Shown here: positions 11,401 to 23,400 of the stretch, piece after piece | Numbering within the stretch: position 1 is the stretch's first letter | Layout of the letters: every line of letters begins with the position of its first letter | Origin: Toxonevra muliebris | Lineage: Eukaryota > Arthropoda > Insecta > Diptera > Pallopteridae | Assembly: GCA_963691655.1 (NCBI GenBank) | Contig: OY829329.1 | Coordinates: 19,358,708 to 19,422,707 of the forward strand | DNA: 64,000 nt | Direction of reading: 5' to 3' | Translations under genes and position numbers: made by a program | The notes under the pieces: model-generated | Database searches by the model: none | Told to the model about the DNA's origin: nothing | Seen by the model: the letters and a program-made list of their open reading frames with translations, nothing else

Positions 11401-14400
11401 GATTAATAGGTGCGTTCATTATATTTTATTTGAGTAACAAGTGTGTCCCAAATAATTTTCAATCAATTTGAAATTTCTACCTCAGAAATTTTCAGGGCCG
11501 CATTTAGATTTTTGACGCCCTAGGGCCAATATTCCGTGTGGACCCCAAAATCTGTAAAAATTTTGAAGTCTCGAAAAAATAAAACTGCATAGTAATTTTT
11601 GTATGTTTTTTATAATTGTGCTTACTTTTAAATGCTTTGAAATATTAAATTAGAGGAACTTTACTCAGTTTCTTATTTGCAAAATTAGTATGATCAAAAT
11701 TTAAATCGCAAAAAATATAGCTTTTCATCAGATTGGACAAGCGATCTTGTTTCATTTCGCAATCTGTTTTTGATAACCTTTAGTTTTGAAAAAGATCTTT
11801 CCCCACTGCAGTTCGTCGCATTGCAAAATATGGACTGTGCATATGTAATGGGTAAAATTATACGATAAAGAAAAATTTCCATCGATTTTCCTTCTTTCAT
11901 CTCATATGGTTTCGAAAAAGTTGCAAGCTGCACCAATTCGTTGGCTAAATATTATATGTTTGTTACTGAAAAAAAAATAATAATTCTATTTACTGATATT
12001 TAGTCTTTCTGTAAAATTTATACCTGGCATTTTCCTATTTTTCCCCCGCTGGGCTTTTATGTTGTAGGTAAACAATTTCTTAATTTTAATTTTTGAAACG
12101 TAGGAAAAATGACAAAGAATGAGTGATTAGTATATACGTAGTTATCAAACATTATTGATTTTCGATATTAACTTATCAGTTGTTTACCCTAACGCCGTAT
12201 ACTATATTATAAGTGTGATTGACTAGTATTTAAATGATATTATTCATTTCCTTCTTTATTACAAGAAAAAAGACTTTGATTTTTTGTAATTACCGTTTTT
12301 CGTGTAACTAAATGTTCTTTATTTTAGGGTCGTAAATACATGCATACTTACATATGTTCTCAACCAAGGCCGTATTTAAGGGGGTCAAATATAAAAAATA
12401 AACTTGAAATCTTAGTTACACTATGCAGTAGTAGTGGATCAGCTCCAAAGTTCTAGGAAACAATCTTAAAATGTAATTAATTCTTTAACCCATTATTGCT
12501 CAGAGCACCCCGACTCGGGAGACCTCTTTCAATGCAGTAACTGCACGAATTTTGGGAATATCATCCAGATTCCTTATCATGGCCCGAATTCCCATTGATA
12601 ATCATTCGAAAAAAATGAGCCTCTGACTATTTTTAGTATTTTTGGTAATTGTTTTGAGGTCGGGCTCATCATCAGTAATGGCAAGGCAATGTCAATTTTT
12701 TTTCGAATGAAAAAACCCCCCTCCCCCCGAAAAAAATCCTGGCTACGGCTCTGTTCTCAACTACTTAATTAAATTTAACCGAGCTATTACATAATTACAA
12801 TTTCCAAAAAATAAACAGACCGATATAAAATAACAAAACTTTTGTAGTTGTAGTGATTCAGAGAGAGATGGATATTCCGTGTCCTACACATAATAAATTT
12901 GTATTTTTACATATTAATTTTCACAGCCCAACTAAAAAAAGTTAATCTTTTCATCGGGAACAACTTTAACTCATACATCAAATCTTTAGCTTTTTTAATT
13001 TATGTACTTACCCATTGCTTTTGGTGACATGGCTCTTCTTATTGTGAAGTCAAGGTAGAGGAAAACGTTCTGAACTATAACTTTCTTCAATAAAAATATT
13101 CAGCACAATAGTACTTTCAGTACTTCACCACTGTTACTCTGTTGCAGGCAGAACAGTTTTATTTGTTGGGTTGTGTTTTTGCATAAATGACAAAAAAAAA
13201 GAAGGTAAATAGTAATAAGAAAGCACCAGAGGCGTCGAATTGTAGCATTTTGGGATATAAGTATTCTAAAAATTAATAAAAAATCTAACAGCCATATCTA
13301 AATTGGAGATTTGAGCTCAGCGTTAGGCAGTTTGCCATAGATTATCAAATTTTTGTTTCAATCATTCCCACTAAATTTCAGGAACGATAATTGTTTGGGA
13401 ATTGTTTTGGGCTTGGGTAGTTGCAGGCTCTTCGGATGCCATGTTGACCAAAGTATCACTATTGCATGTATTACTAAAGCCAGTGGCTGAATCGCTTAGA
13501 AACAATGCAATTTTTTCCGACACTTTGGAAACATTTCCTCTTGCATTGGACCAGCCACCAGTGCGGTATACTTATTTTTTTCTTATGTTACTTCCACCTT
13601 TGATTTGCGTTTCATGCAGTAAAATTTGTCTCTTAGGATTTTCCATTGGCGCTGGGCTCCTATTTCCCAAGTCTGCTCATTTTGCTTTCAAGGTTATAGC
13701 ATCTGATTTCTTGTGATATAAAACTTCCTTTTGGCATTCTACGAGTACTAGCCCCTCCTGCGCTGAATTTTTTTTTCTTTTTTCTTCCATTATTTCATTA
13801 AAATGTTTTACAAAATAACGAAAATATTTTTTGATTTTGGCAATTAAGATGTTTTTTTTTCCAAATGTCAAACACAACGAATACTATTGCCAATTATTTG
13901 GGCAGCGTTGCTTATAAATTGAAGAGAGTTGCCAAAATAGGAAAAAAATGTTTAAATACTTAACAGAAGGTTGAGAAAACAACATTAATTATCGGAGGGG
14001 AATAACTTATCGGATCGACAAGTAAAGGTCACCTTCTCGAATAGTTGAAAAAACGAACCTAAATACATTTTTTTACCTTAATGGTATATCTCAAAAATTC
14101 AATGTTTAAATTTCAGCAATTGACGTTAAATATACATTTAATAAAGTAATACCCGAAATAATATGTACTTATAAACTTGACTGATCCGAAATTTTAACCA
14201 AAAGTAATACCAAAAATTAGACCAAAACTCGCATCAAAACTCAGACTAAATTCAGACCAAAATTCAAACTAAAAATTAGATCAAAGCTCAAACCGATATC
14301 TTCTTCTTTGATGGCACAACAACCCATGCGGAGCCTAGATCAAACTTTTCGTATCCATTAATCCGAACAAAACTTTGTTTGATAGTATTGTAACAGCAGT

Positions 14401-17400
14401 CCAGTATTTTAACTACTAAGCCATAGCGATTCAGAACGATGTAGAGGGCAAAAATCAGAATAAAAGTAATCCAGATATTCCCCATGACCTATATATAGTA
14501 CACTTTAGAAAGTTTTGATTTTGATTAAATACGAATATATTTAATCAAAATCTGCAGTATACTACTTTGGGGATATCTGGGCTAAGACTTAAACTCAGAC
14601 CAAAATTCAAAGCCAGACTCAAACCGATATTGAGGCCAAAACTCAATCCAAAAGTCAACCAAAAATTAGACCAAAAGTCAAACCCAAATAAAACTAAAAT
14701 TCAAACCATTGAATCAAAAATAAAAACAGCAAAAAGCTCCAGGATACACAGAAATAGATGTGAATGAAATACCCTAAGTAATCGGCCTAAGAAGAGCACC
14801 GGCTAAGAATCACATTAGTCCCGAACCTTTTTTAGGTATATGATAAACTAAGAGAAGAAGAAAAGGACACCTTGTCCTTTTCCTGATGAATTTTAAAGAA
14901 ATGAAAAAAAACCCTTAAGCTCCCATATTCCAACAAATAAAGTTTAACGAGTTTATAACCAGATAACTCCAGGACGGTTGATTTGAAATACAAAAATTAA
15001 AAAAGATTCTGTTAGTATATAGCAATAAGCAGTGATAGGAGGAAGAGTTAACAATATTTTCAAAAAAAAAACATGGCGGTATTTTTTCAAGAACTAATGT
15101 TTTCTGTTTTAGCTTTAGGTCTTAAAAAAATATTGTATATCAAAAAAATAAATCCTTCGTTCAGTTACTAGGCAATGTGATGATAATGCTCTGGTTCTTA
15201 TGAAATTTTAGGGATATATTCTTGAGAAACTGCATTAACTAAACAAAAAACTCAACTTCTAGGTATGACTACTTCACAACACCAAAAGTTACGGGTTGTT
15301 CAGCGAACATTGCAAAATCGAAATTAAACATATAGAATAAGTAGTTAAGGTAAATTTAATAAGTAAGCTTAGGATACTTCTCCTGAAAAGTCTTAAAAAT
15401 ACCTTAAACTGTTATCCTTAGATCTAAGGCAAAAATTGTTATTGTATTTTTACAAATTTCTTATATGCGGTCAATTTTCGATCACCTTTTCAATTTCTTC
15501 TGATTTCTGGCAAGTTTTGAATGTTCCTAAATATTGAAATTGCTTTTGTTTAAAAACATGATATAAACAATTTTTGAATTATTATAAGTATTTAGTTAAA
15601 ACTACTTTTTTTTTAGGTTAAGCTTATTAAATTATTCATAATTATTTATTTTTTTTTTTTTACAGATCAGTAACTTTTTATTTTTATTCCTTCCGCCTGT
15701 GCTAATTTACTTATTCAAGGAGTACGGACGATTTGTAACTCCTGGAATACATGTATTATGGGTGCTACTGATTTTAGTCGGTCTAAGTTCGATGTACTTT
15801 CACGCAACGCTCAGCCTAATTGGTCAATTACTTGATGAACTCGCAATATTATGGGTATTCATGGCTGGATATTCATTATTTTTTCCGAGACATTATTATC
15901 CAAGATTTTGCGGAAATGATCGGTAAGTATATAAAAATATAATAGTTATTGTAATATTTAATCCTTACATTAATTAGTTATAGCTCAATATGTAGTAAAG
16001 GGTTAAGTTAACGATGATAACGGTTATATTAGTGAGAGTATATGGCGTTCACATCTAATTATGTTGGAATCTGCAATGTAATAATATGCATATACAGTGG
16101 GGTTACTCTGTAGTTCGATTCGAAAGGCAGTTCTATTCGAATGCCAAATTCGATCCGAAAGGCACAAAATGAAATCTGAACATCGAACAAATATTATTCG
16201 AAAATGTTTTCAACCCTTTGGTTATCGGTGACCCAAAATTCGTTTTTTCTGTTTTTTTTTTTAAACTATTGCACCGATTTTAATAAATTTTATATTTATT
16301 TATTGTTAAAAAATTTTGAAATTTTTACTTAATTGACGGCACCAGAAAAACCTAAAATAAAAAAAATGTTGTTTTTTTTTACTTATTTTCAATCGCTAAC
16401 AATTTCGACAATGTTTATCCAAATACACCCAATTTTTAATATGTTATGGGAAAAGCTATTTACTCAAACAAAATTTTCTATTTTTTTAAATTTTTTTTTA
16501 CTTTCTTTGGAAGTTAAATTCTACTATGGATCACCGTGAGCCTAGAAGTCCTCAGTGAAAACTTCTTAAAAACCCTTTTTAAAAAAGATCGTAAAAATTC
16601 CCATTAATGACCATAGGGTCGCCAGTGACCCATGAAAGTTCAGGCCTTTAAGTCCGCAAAACTTCTGTTTTTATGAAAAATTGTAACAAGAAATGGGATA
16701 TAGAAAATACAAATTCGGGGTCGGTTTTGCGCTATATCCACTAGTTTCCTTACGGTACCGAAAGGGTTAAGTGCAGAAGTAGTGTAAGCCAATTTTTTTT
16801 TTAAATTTGGATTTTCACCTCCAGGCAATAACCTCATTCAGTTTCCTGCGAAAATGTCTAAGTTGAACATGGGTCTTATAAAGATGTTTCCTCAGAAAGC
16901 ACCCTATTCAGAAGTGCTTTTACAAAGCCTATGTAATTTCCAAAATCTGATTTTGACTTACACCATTTTTGAACTCAATGGCTCGTATATCACATTTCTA
17001 GTTGTGTTTCCCTTTACAGAATACCATTTAGATTAAAGTAACCATTTTTTCCATGCAGTTCCCGCAAATATTTCTGTATTATTTATATTTTTAAAAGTCT
17101 CATCAGTATTGTTTCCACTTGCATTTATAATTTTTAATCGTTCCAAATGTAGCTCATGCAAAAAAAATCCTTTCAGAGCACATCACAAGATGAACAACTT
17201 TCTTGATATTAAGTCTGCTCGTAGACGGTGAGATTTGTCGCCTGCAACATTTTTGTAGTTCTATGTTTTTCCAAAGCGACGAAAACTATAATCGCGAAAG
17301 TTTCATGCAACTAATTTCACTGAGTAAGAGCTGTATGAAATTTCAAAAGAGAATGGAAAAAATCGCATGAGATAAATCTCACAGTCTAAGAGCTGACTAA

Positions 17401-20400
17401 CCTTGGGCAATTTCACAATGTCAATTGTTGGCGCGGGGCAAATATGTTTAGCTCCCTTGGTTACAAGGCGTATTTAACATGCTGGTAGCAGCATTACAAC
17501 AAGTACAAAAAGACCTACTACTTTGTTGTTGCTTAAATCCAGAATTGTAAAAAATACAAGAAATGCATGGGAGAACCAACAAAACGTAAACGAAGAGTTT
17601 TAGTTTTGAGTCTCTTAATAGAAAAAAAATTTAAAAAGAGTAAGAGAGAGTTGAATCTGCTATCACCTGATATAATTCTGTCATGCTTGGTCGTGTGTGG
17701 CTTTGTTGCTAATTATTAAAATTGCTCAATCGCTGTCTTTCGTTTTTTTCTTTTTTGATGGAGAAATAACAGCAATTTTGTCTCCTCGACAATAACTGTT
17801 GTTGTTGTGAAATGTCTCATATTTAAAATTATTTATATAAAAGCTTCATTTTTTAGAATTTAAGTATTTTCTGAAATAAGTAAACTCATCGAAAAGTTAA
17901 TTGTGATTGGTATTTCGAATTTCAAAATCTTTCATTTGATAATAGTATTATTAAAATCTTCTCTTGAAAGATGAATTTGATAAACCTACATTGTTGGCTA
18001 CTCCTAAATTATTAATAAAATAAAAAAGGAAGAAGTTTGGAATGTCCAGTAGTGTGATTCTATTATTCGTTTGCGATAATTTTCGTGTCCTTAACCCTCT
18101 AACCCGTAAGGCCGCCCTGAAGCAGCCTTCACTCCATTTTAATTAATGGACAAGTGCAAATTTATTTTTATTTTTTAATTAATTGGCAGACCTGAAGAAA
18201 GAATAAACACACAATTTGTGGTCAGTTTGCACTTTCTGCGATCACACGATTGTTGTTTATAGTTATTTTTATGTGTACAAAGTGTTGTTTTGTGATAAAA
18301 AATTATAGCGCATATAATTTTTTTTATAAAAATCTAAAAATAAATATTTCTAAGTCTCCTCATATACTGTCATACAATCATAATTTCGTATAATTTTGTA
18401 TGAAAAATGAGAATACAACACCAAATAAGACACCTTGTGAATTGCCTATATATATCTTTATTTTTTGGCTTAAACCCGCAAGGCCGCATCAAGGCAGCCT
18501 TTCGTTTTTCTCACCTAACTGCTAAACTCAAAAACTAATTAAAAAAATGGACTTCATATTCATTTTCCTTTCATCACTGTTAACTGGAAACAAAAATTCT
18601 GGTGTTTGTTTTATTATTATTTCAACCTTGCGGGTTAGAGGGTTAGGTAAAGCGGGGTAATCATAGAATCGGGGACAAAAACAAGTGTAGGCAAACGACT
18701 GGTTCCGGGAAATCGAGAACGAATGGTCACTTTAGATTAGACCATTTACTTAGCTCTAGTCAGAGGCGTGACAGTAATCACATTTTTTTCCGAAAGCTAT
18801 CAATATACTATATATATTATACTATGTTTTATCTTTACTTTACTAAATTAAAAAAACAAAAAAATTTGAAAATTAACCTCTAGATTTAATTTTCATAGTC
18901 TCCTAATGAACTGATCGAATGGGGACCGTTCAGAAAAAATGACACCTAGAATCATTTTCTCACAAACACACACACTCTCCCATGTACTAGACTTTCAAAT
19001 AACGAACTGTTATGCAGACTAGCTACAATGGGAAAAAAACCACAACATAAGTGTATAGAACGGTAGTGGTAGTTTCTTTCAATATCTCTATTCAGTGAAG
19101 ATATTTGGAATCAAACCTGTAATTCTGGGTTATGATTTCAAATATTAGTAGCTTATATAGGATATTGAAAGATTAAGAACTATCACTAAGATCACTGATG
19201 AGGAATTGTGGCGGATTCCGAAACGGCCGTCTGATTTGCCCGTCTCTATATACATTGTTGTTGTGATGACTACATTTGTTCATTAACCTGTTTATATATA
19301 ATAACTTCAAATAAAAAAATTAATTTTTGACGAAAAAAAAATTATTTAAAATACTTATTTTTCTCGCCTCTGACTGGACTTAACCCCTTAGACCACTTCT
19401 GATTCACAACTCCCTGCTCGCATAAACCCACGAGTTTCCTTATTCTCGATATGATACGCGACCTGCGTTCTATTTTGATGTACATTCCTTTACAAATTTC
19501 AAAATATGCTACCTTGAGCGAGAAGAGGCGTATGAATCGTACGAGTACCTATTATTTAATATATTATTTTATATAAATTCATAACTAATTGATTCTATAT
19601 TTTTTTATAGGAAAACTTTCAGCGCTTTCATGTTTATATCAGCAATTGTAGCAACTGGGCTTTCTCTTTGGAAACCTTTTATAAATGCATTTGTTTTAAT
19701 GGGTATGGGTGTACCAACGATGATGATGATGTATAAGGAATTGCAGAAGTAAGTTTGTTTAATTACTATAAAATATGTATGAACATGGTCTTTCGGGGAT
19801 AATATTTATGGGAAATATGTAAATGAAAGAGGTCTCTAATAAATATAAGTTTAGATCTAAAATCGTATAAAACCCGAGATATCAGTATTGAAAAATATTT
19901 ATAAATAAATTAACAGTGCGACAGTACTTTTCGAGCATGGGTCTTACCATATGGAATGGAAAGGGTGCGTACCCGGAATCAGTATCTTAATTGGATTTAT
20001 AATAAGCAAAATATTTTCTCTCACTAAAGCACATGAGATAAAACTGCGAGAAGTCGACTCTCTGTTTGATTGTATATAGCCGGTCCCCATATGACCTCGT
20101 TCGCTAAACACCAACAACTGCATAACTCCGTTTCTTATTTGCTTCGTATGAGTGTAATGAAAGCTCGTTTCCGTTGCATTTTCTAATTTCAAAAAAATAA
20201 TTACATACCATCAAGTTTAAAATTTGTGCTCCATTTCTGGTTTTTAATTTGCGCTTTTAGGTTTCGACATATTGCCGCTAGGAGCCTATTGTAATTCATA
20301 ATTTCACAAATATTATAAAGATTTAAATATAATTTTCCATAAAATTTAAAATATTTTATAAAGTCTTTAAATCCGTACTAAAAAATTGGCCTAAAATTCC

Positions 20401-23400
20401 ATTTTGTTATCATATATAAAATAATTTAGCATGTCAATGTGAAAGAATTATTTGTTTGGTATTCTGATAATAAATAATATTTATGATATGTCTTTGTCAT
20501 ATCTTGCATAGAAACGAAGTGCTTATGTACTTACATATTGTGGGCGCTCAAGCGAAATTCATTAAGTCCATTTTTTTTAATTTCCGGGATGAAGTTAGTG
20601 CAAAACTGAATAAGTCAACGGATTGATATATATACCTAGATATATACGTTTCAACTCAATCAATCATCAAAATATTAATTTGGCACGTATTTTAAATTTT
20701 GATAATTAATATAATACGGACTCAATCAAAAAAATTAATTTTGAAGTAGAGATTTCTGCTTGAACGCTCACGATATGTTCAATATGTAAGAAATGTGTTC
20801 AACCTATAATCTTCTATATATTTGTAAATACTTATTTAAAATGTTTAAGCACATATGTACTGTACAGAAATTAAATATAAACATGCATATTGGGTTTGCA
20901 GTTTACAAAATATATGTATGTATGTACATAAGTGCAGCTGATGAACTTTGTCTACTTCATAAATAGACAGATAAATGATAAGAAATGACTTATTTACTTA
21001 GTTTTAGAGTTTACTATAATTTTTTCTTATCAGAATGTAATCTCATTAGTATTATATTTAACTCGTCGAAATCCAAATAAATCATTCTAAAATACATAGA
21101 ATGCATACTATACATTACATATACGACAGTATTGAAATTATCATGGCAAATTGCATGTGCAGCTGCATATAGTTTTTGAGGGAAATGGGTCAATAAATAT
21201 AAAAATTAATTAAATGAAGCAGGTACACTTCAATCGCAAAAATATATGATATGATATAATTTAGACAAAAAAATACAACGTACTCCAGAAGTTACCTTTC
21301 GGAGACAGAAAACACTTGAACCTAAGATTAACGCAGAAGTCCATTAGTCCAACTACTGGGCAATCGCTACCAATTAATTTGAAATCAACAAAATATATAG
21401 AACCATGGGCTGTACGCATGTTGGAGGTTTTACTCTAAAATCATTGACTCGTATTCCTGGATTAAGGTCAATATTATCAGCTTAAATTAGGTTTTGTTCT
21501 AATTATAGCTGTTGTAAAGTCTTTTCATTTGTAAGTACATATGCAGTGGCAGATCCAGAAGGAGGTATATGGGGGCTGCAGTCTAACAGCTTCTCCCAAA
21601 AAATTAAACCTTATAAATAATAACCTTTAAAATAATTCTTCTGCGCAACTACTTATTATATGCACTTACAGACTTATTCTTAGGTAGGTGACAAAACTCA
21701 CCGCAGTGACAATTGAATGTTCTATAACAATTGACTATTTTTCGTATTAATAACAAAATTAAAAAGCTCAAAAAGTGTCAATTGTCATAAAAATTATGAT
21801 CGTCGCATTATACAGGTAACAAGCAAAAATTGCTGTGCTAAATCTATAAACGCAAAGTATTGTATTGTTTATGAAATACAAAAAAAGGGGAACAAAATAA
21901 ATAAGCAACCATACCCTAGCCAGGAATCAAACACAGAACCCCCCAGATGAGAGTCTAGCACACTGCCACACAACGAATTCAATTGAATGCAAAAGTTTTA
22001 CACCTCGTTTTGGTGAATTATAAAGCTTTTTTCTTGTCACATTCAAGCAAGAATATGTTGGGTGACAAAAAAATTACAATATTTCTACGACAATCAGGTT
22101 TGTCACCTAGCTAAGAATAAGTCTGCTGGACTATATTAAATCTAAAACAGCCGATGGCTTCCTTGCTAGTGCTATGATTTTGTGTTGTATTTTCATTTAT
22201 GATTATATTACTTTTGTATAAACAAATAAATCTGAAATTTCCCGATCCATTTTTGGATGTTCTACTTTCGAAAAGCTTTTGATTTACTTTGTGAACTGTT
22301 TTTAGATCAGATTTTTTTGGTTTGGTTATTAATTTCATTTTAGGTCAAGAGTTTGGTCAGAATTTTGGACTGAATTTCGATCTGAGGTTTTGTTCTGAAT
22401 TTTGGACAGATTTGTTATCTGATTTTTGATCAGAATTTGATTTGTATTTCGTTCTGATTGTCCTACATTGTAGTTTAAATTTTGGTTTGATTTTTCTTCG
22501 GAATTTTTTCTACATTTTAGTCTGAGTTATTAATTATATTTTAGGTTCGGAATTTGGTCTGAATTTCGGATTGAATTTCAATCTGAGATTTTGTTCTGAA
22601 TTTTAGTCTGATTTTTTGGTTTGGTTTGAATTTCGTTCGTTTTGGGGCTGCTTTTGCTCTGAATTTTAATATGAATTGAATCTCCTTTTGGTTTGAGTTT
22701 TGTCTGAGTTTTTAGTGTAATTTTAGTTTGAGTTTAGTTTAAATTTTGGCTTTAGTTTGAATTTTGGTCCCTTAATCTGGTTTTCGGTCTTAGCTTAGTC
22801 AGATTTTTGTTCTAAATTTTGGCAAAGTTTGGGTTTGAAATTTGGTCTGAACTCACGTTTGATTTTACATGTCTGATTTTTGGTTTGTTTTGTTATTAGT
22901 TTTGGTCAGAATTTCGTTCGAATTTTTATCAAAGTTTTGCTCTGAATTTCGGTCTAAATTTTGATCCGAATTTTTATGTTGATTTTATCAAATTTTTGTA
23001 CTGGTTTTTGGGTTTTAATTGTCTGCATTTGGTCTGGGTTTTGGTGTGAATACCGGTCTGAATTCGGATTTCTTTTGATCCGAAGACTCGTGAGGGTTTA
23101 TTCAGAATGTTGTGTATTTTCTTTTCTGATTTTTGATCTAATTTTTGGTTTAGATTTTGTTTTGATTTTTTGTTTGGATTTCTGGACCGAATTTAGACTT
23201 CTTGTTTTGAATTTTGGTCTAATTTTTATCTGATTTTTGATCTGACTTTGATATGAATTTTGCTTTGAAATTTAGTTTTATTTTAAGGCTGCTTTTATTT
23301 TTATTTTTTATTCGAAATTCTTTCTAATTTTTAATCTAAATTTTGGCCGAATTTTTGTTTGAATTGCAGTCTTTAATTTGTTTTGTTCTTAGCCTGATTC

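Noticed and set aside
12635..12700. Possible second hammerhead on the minus strand (CTGATGATGAG...CTCAAAAC)
   Set aside because: The core G12 is A, there is no closable stem III, and stem I does not pair. Only the CTGATGA heptamer and a 4-bp stem match.
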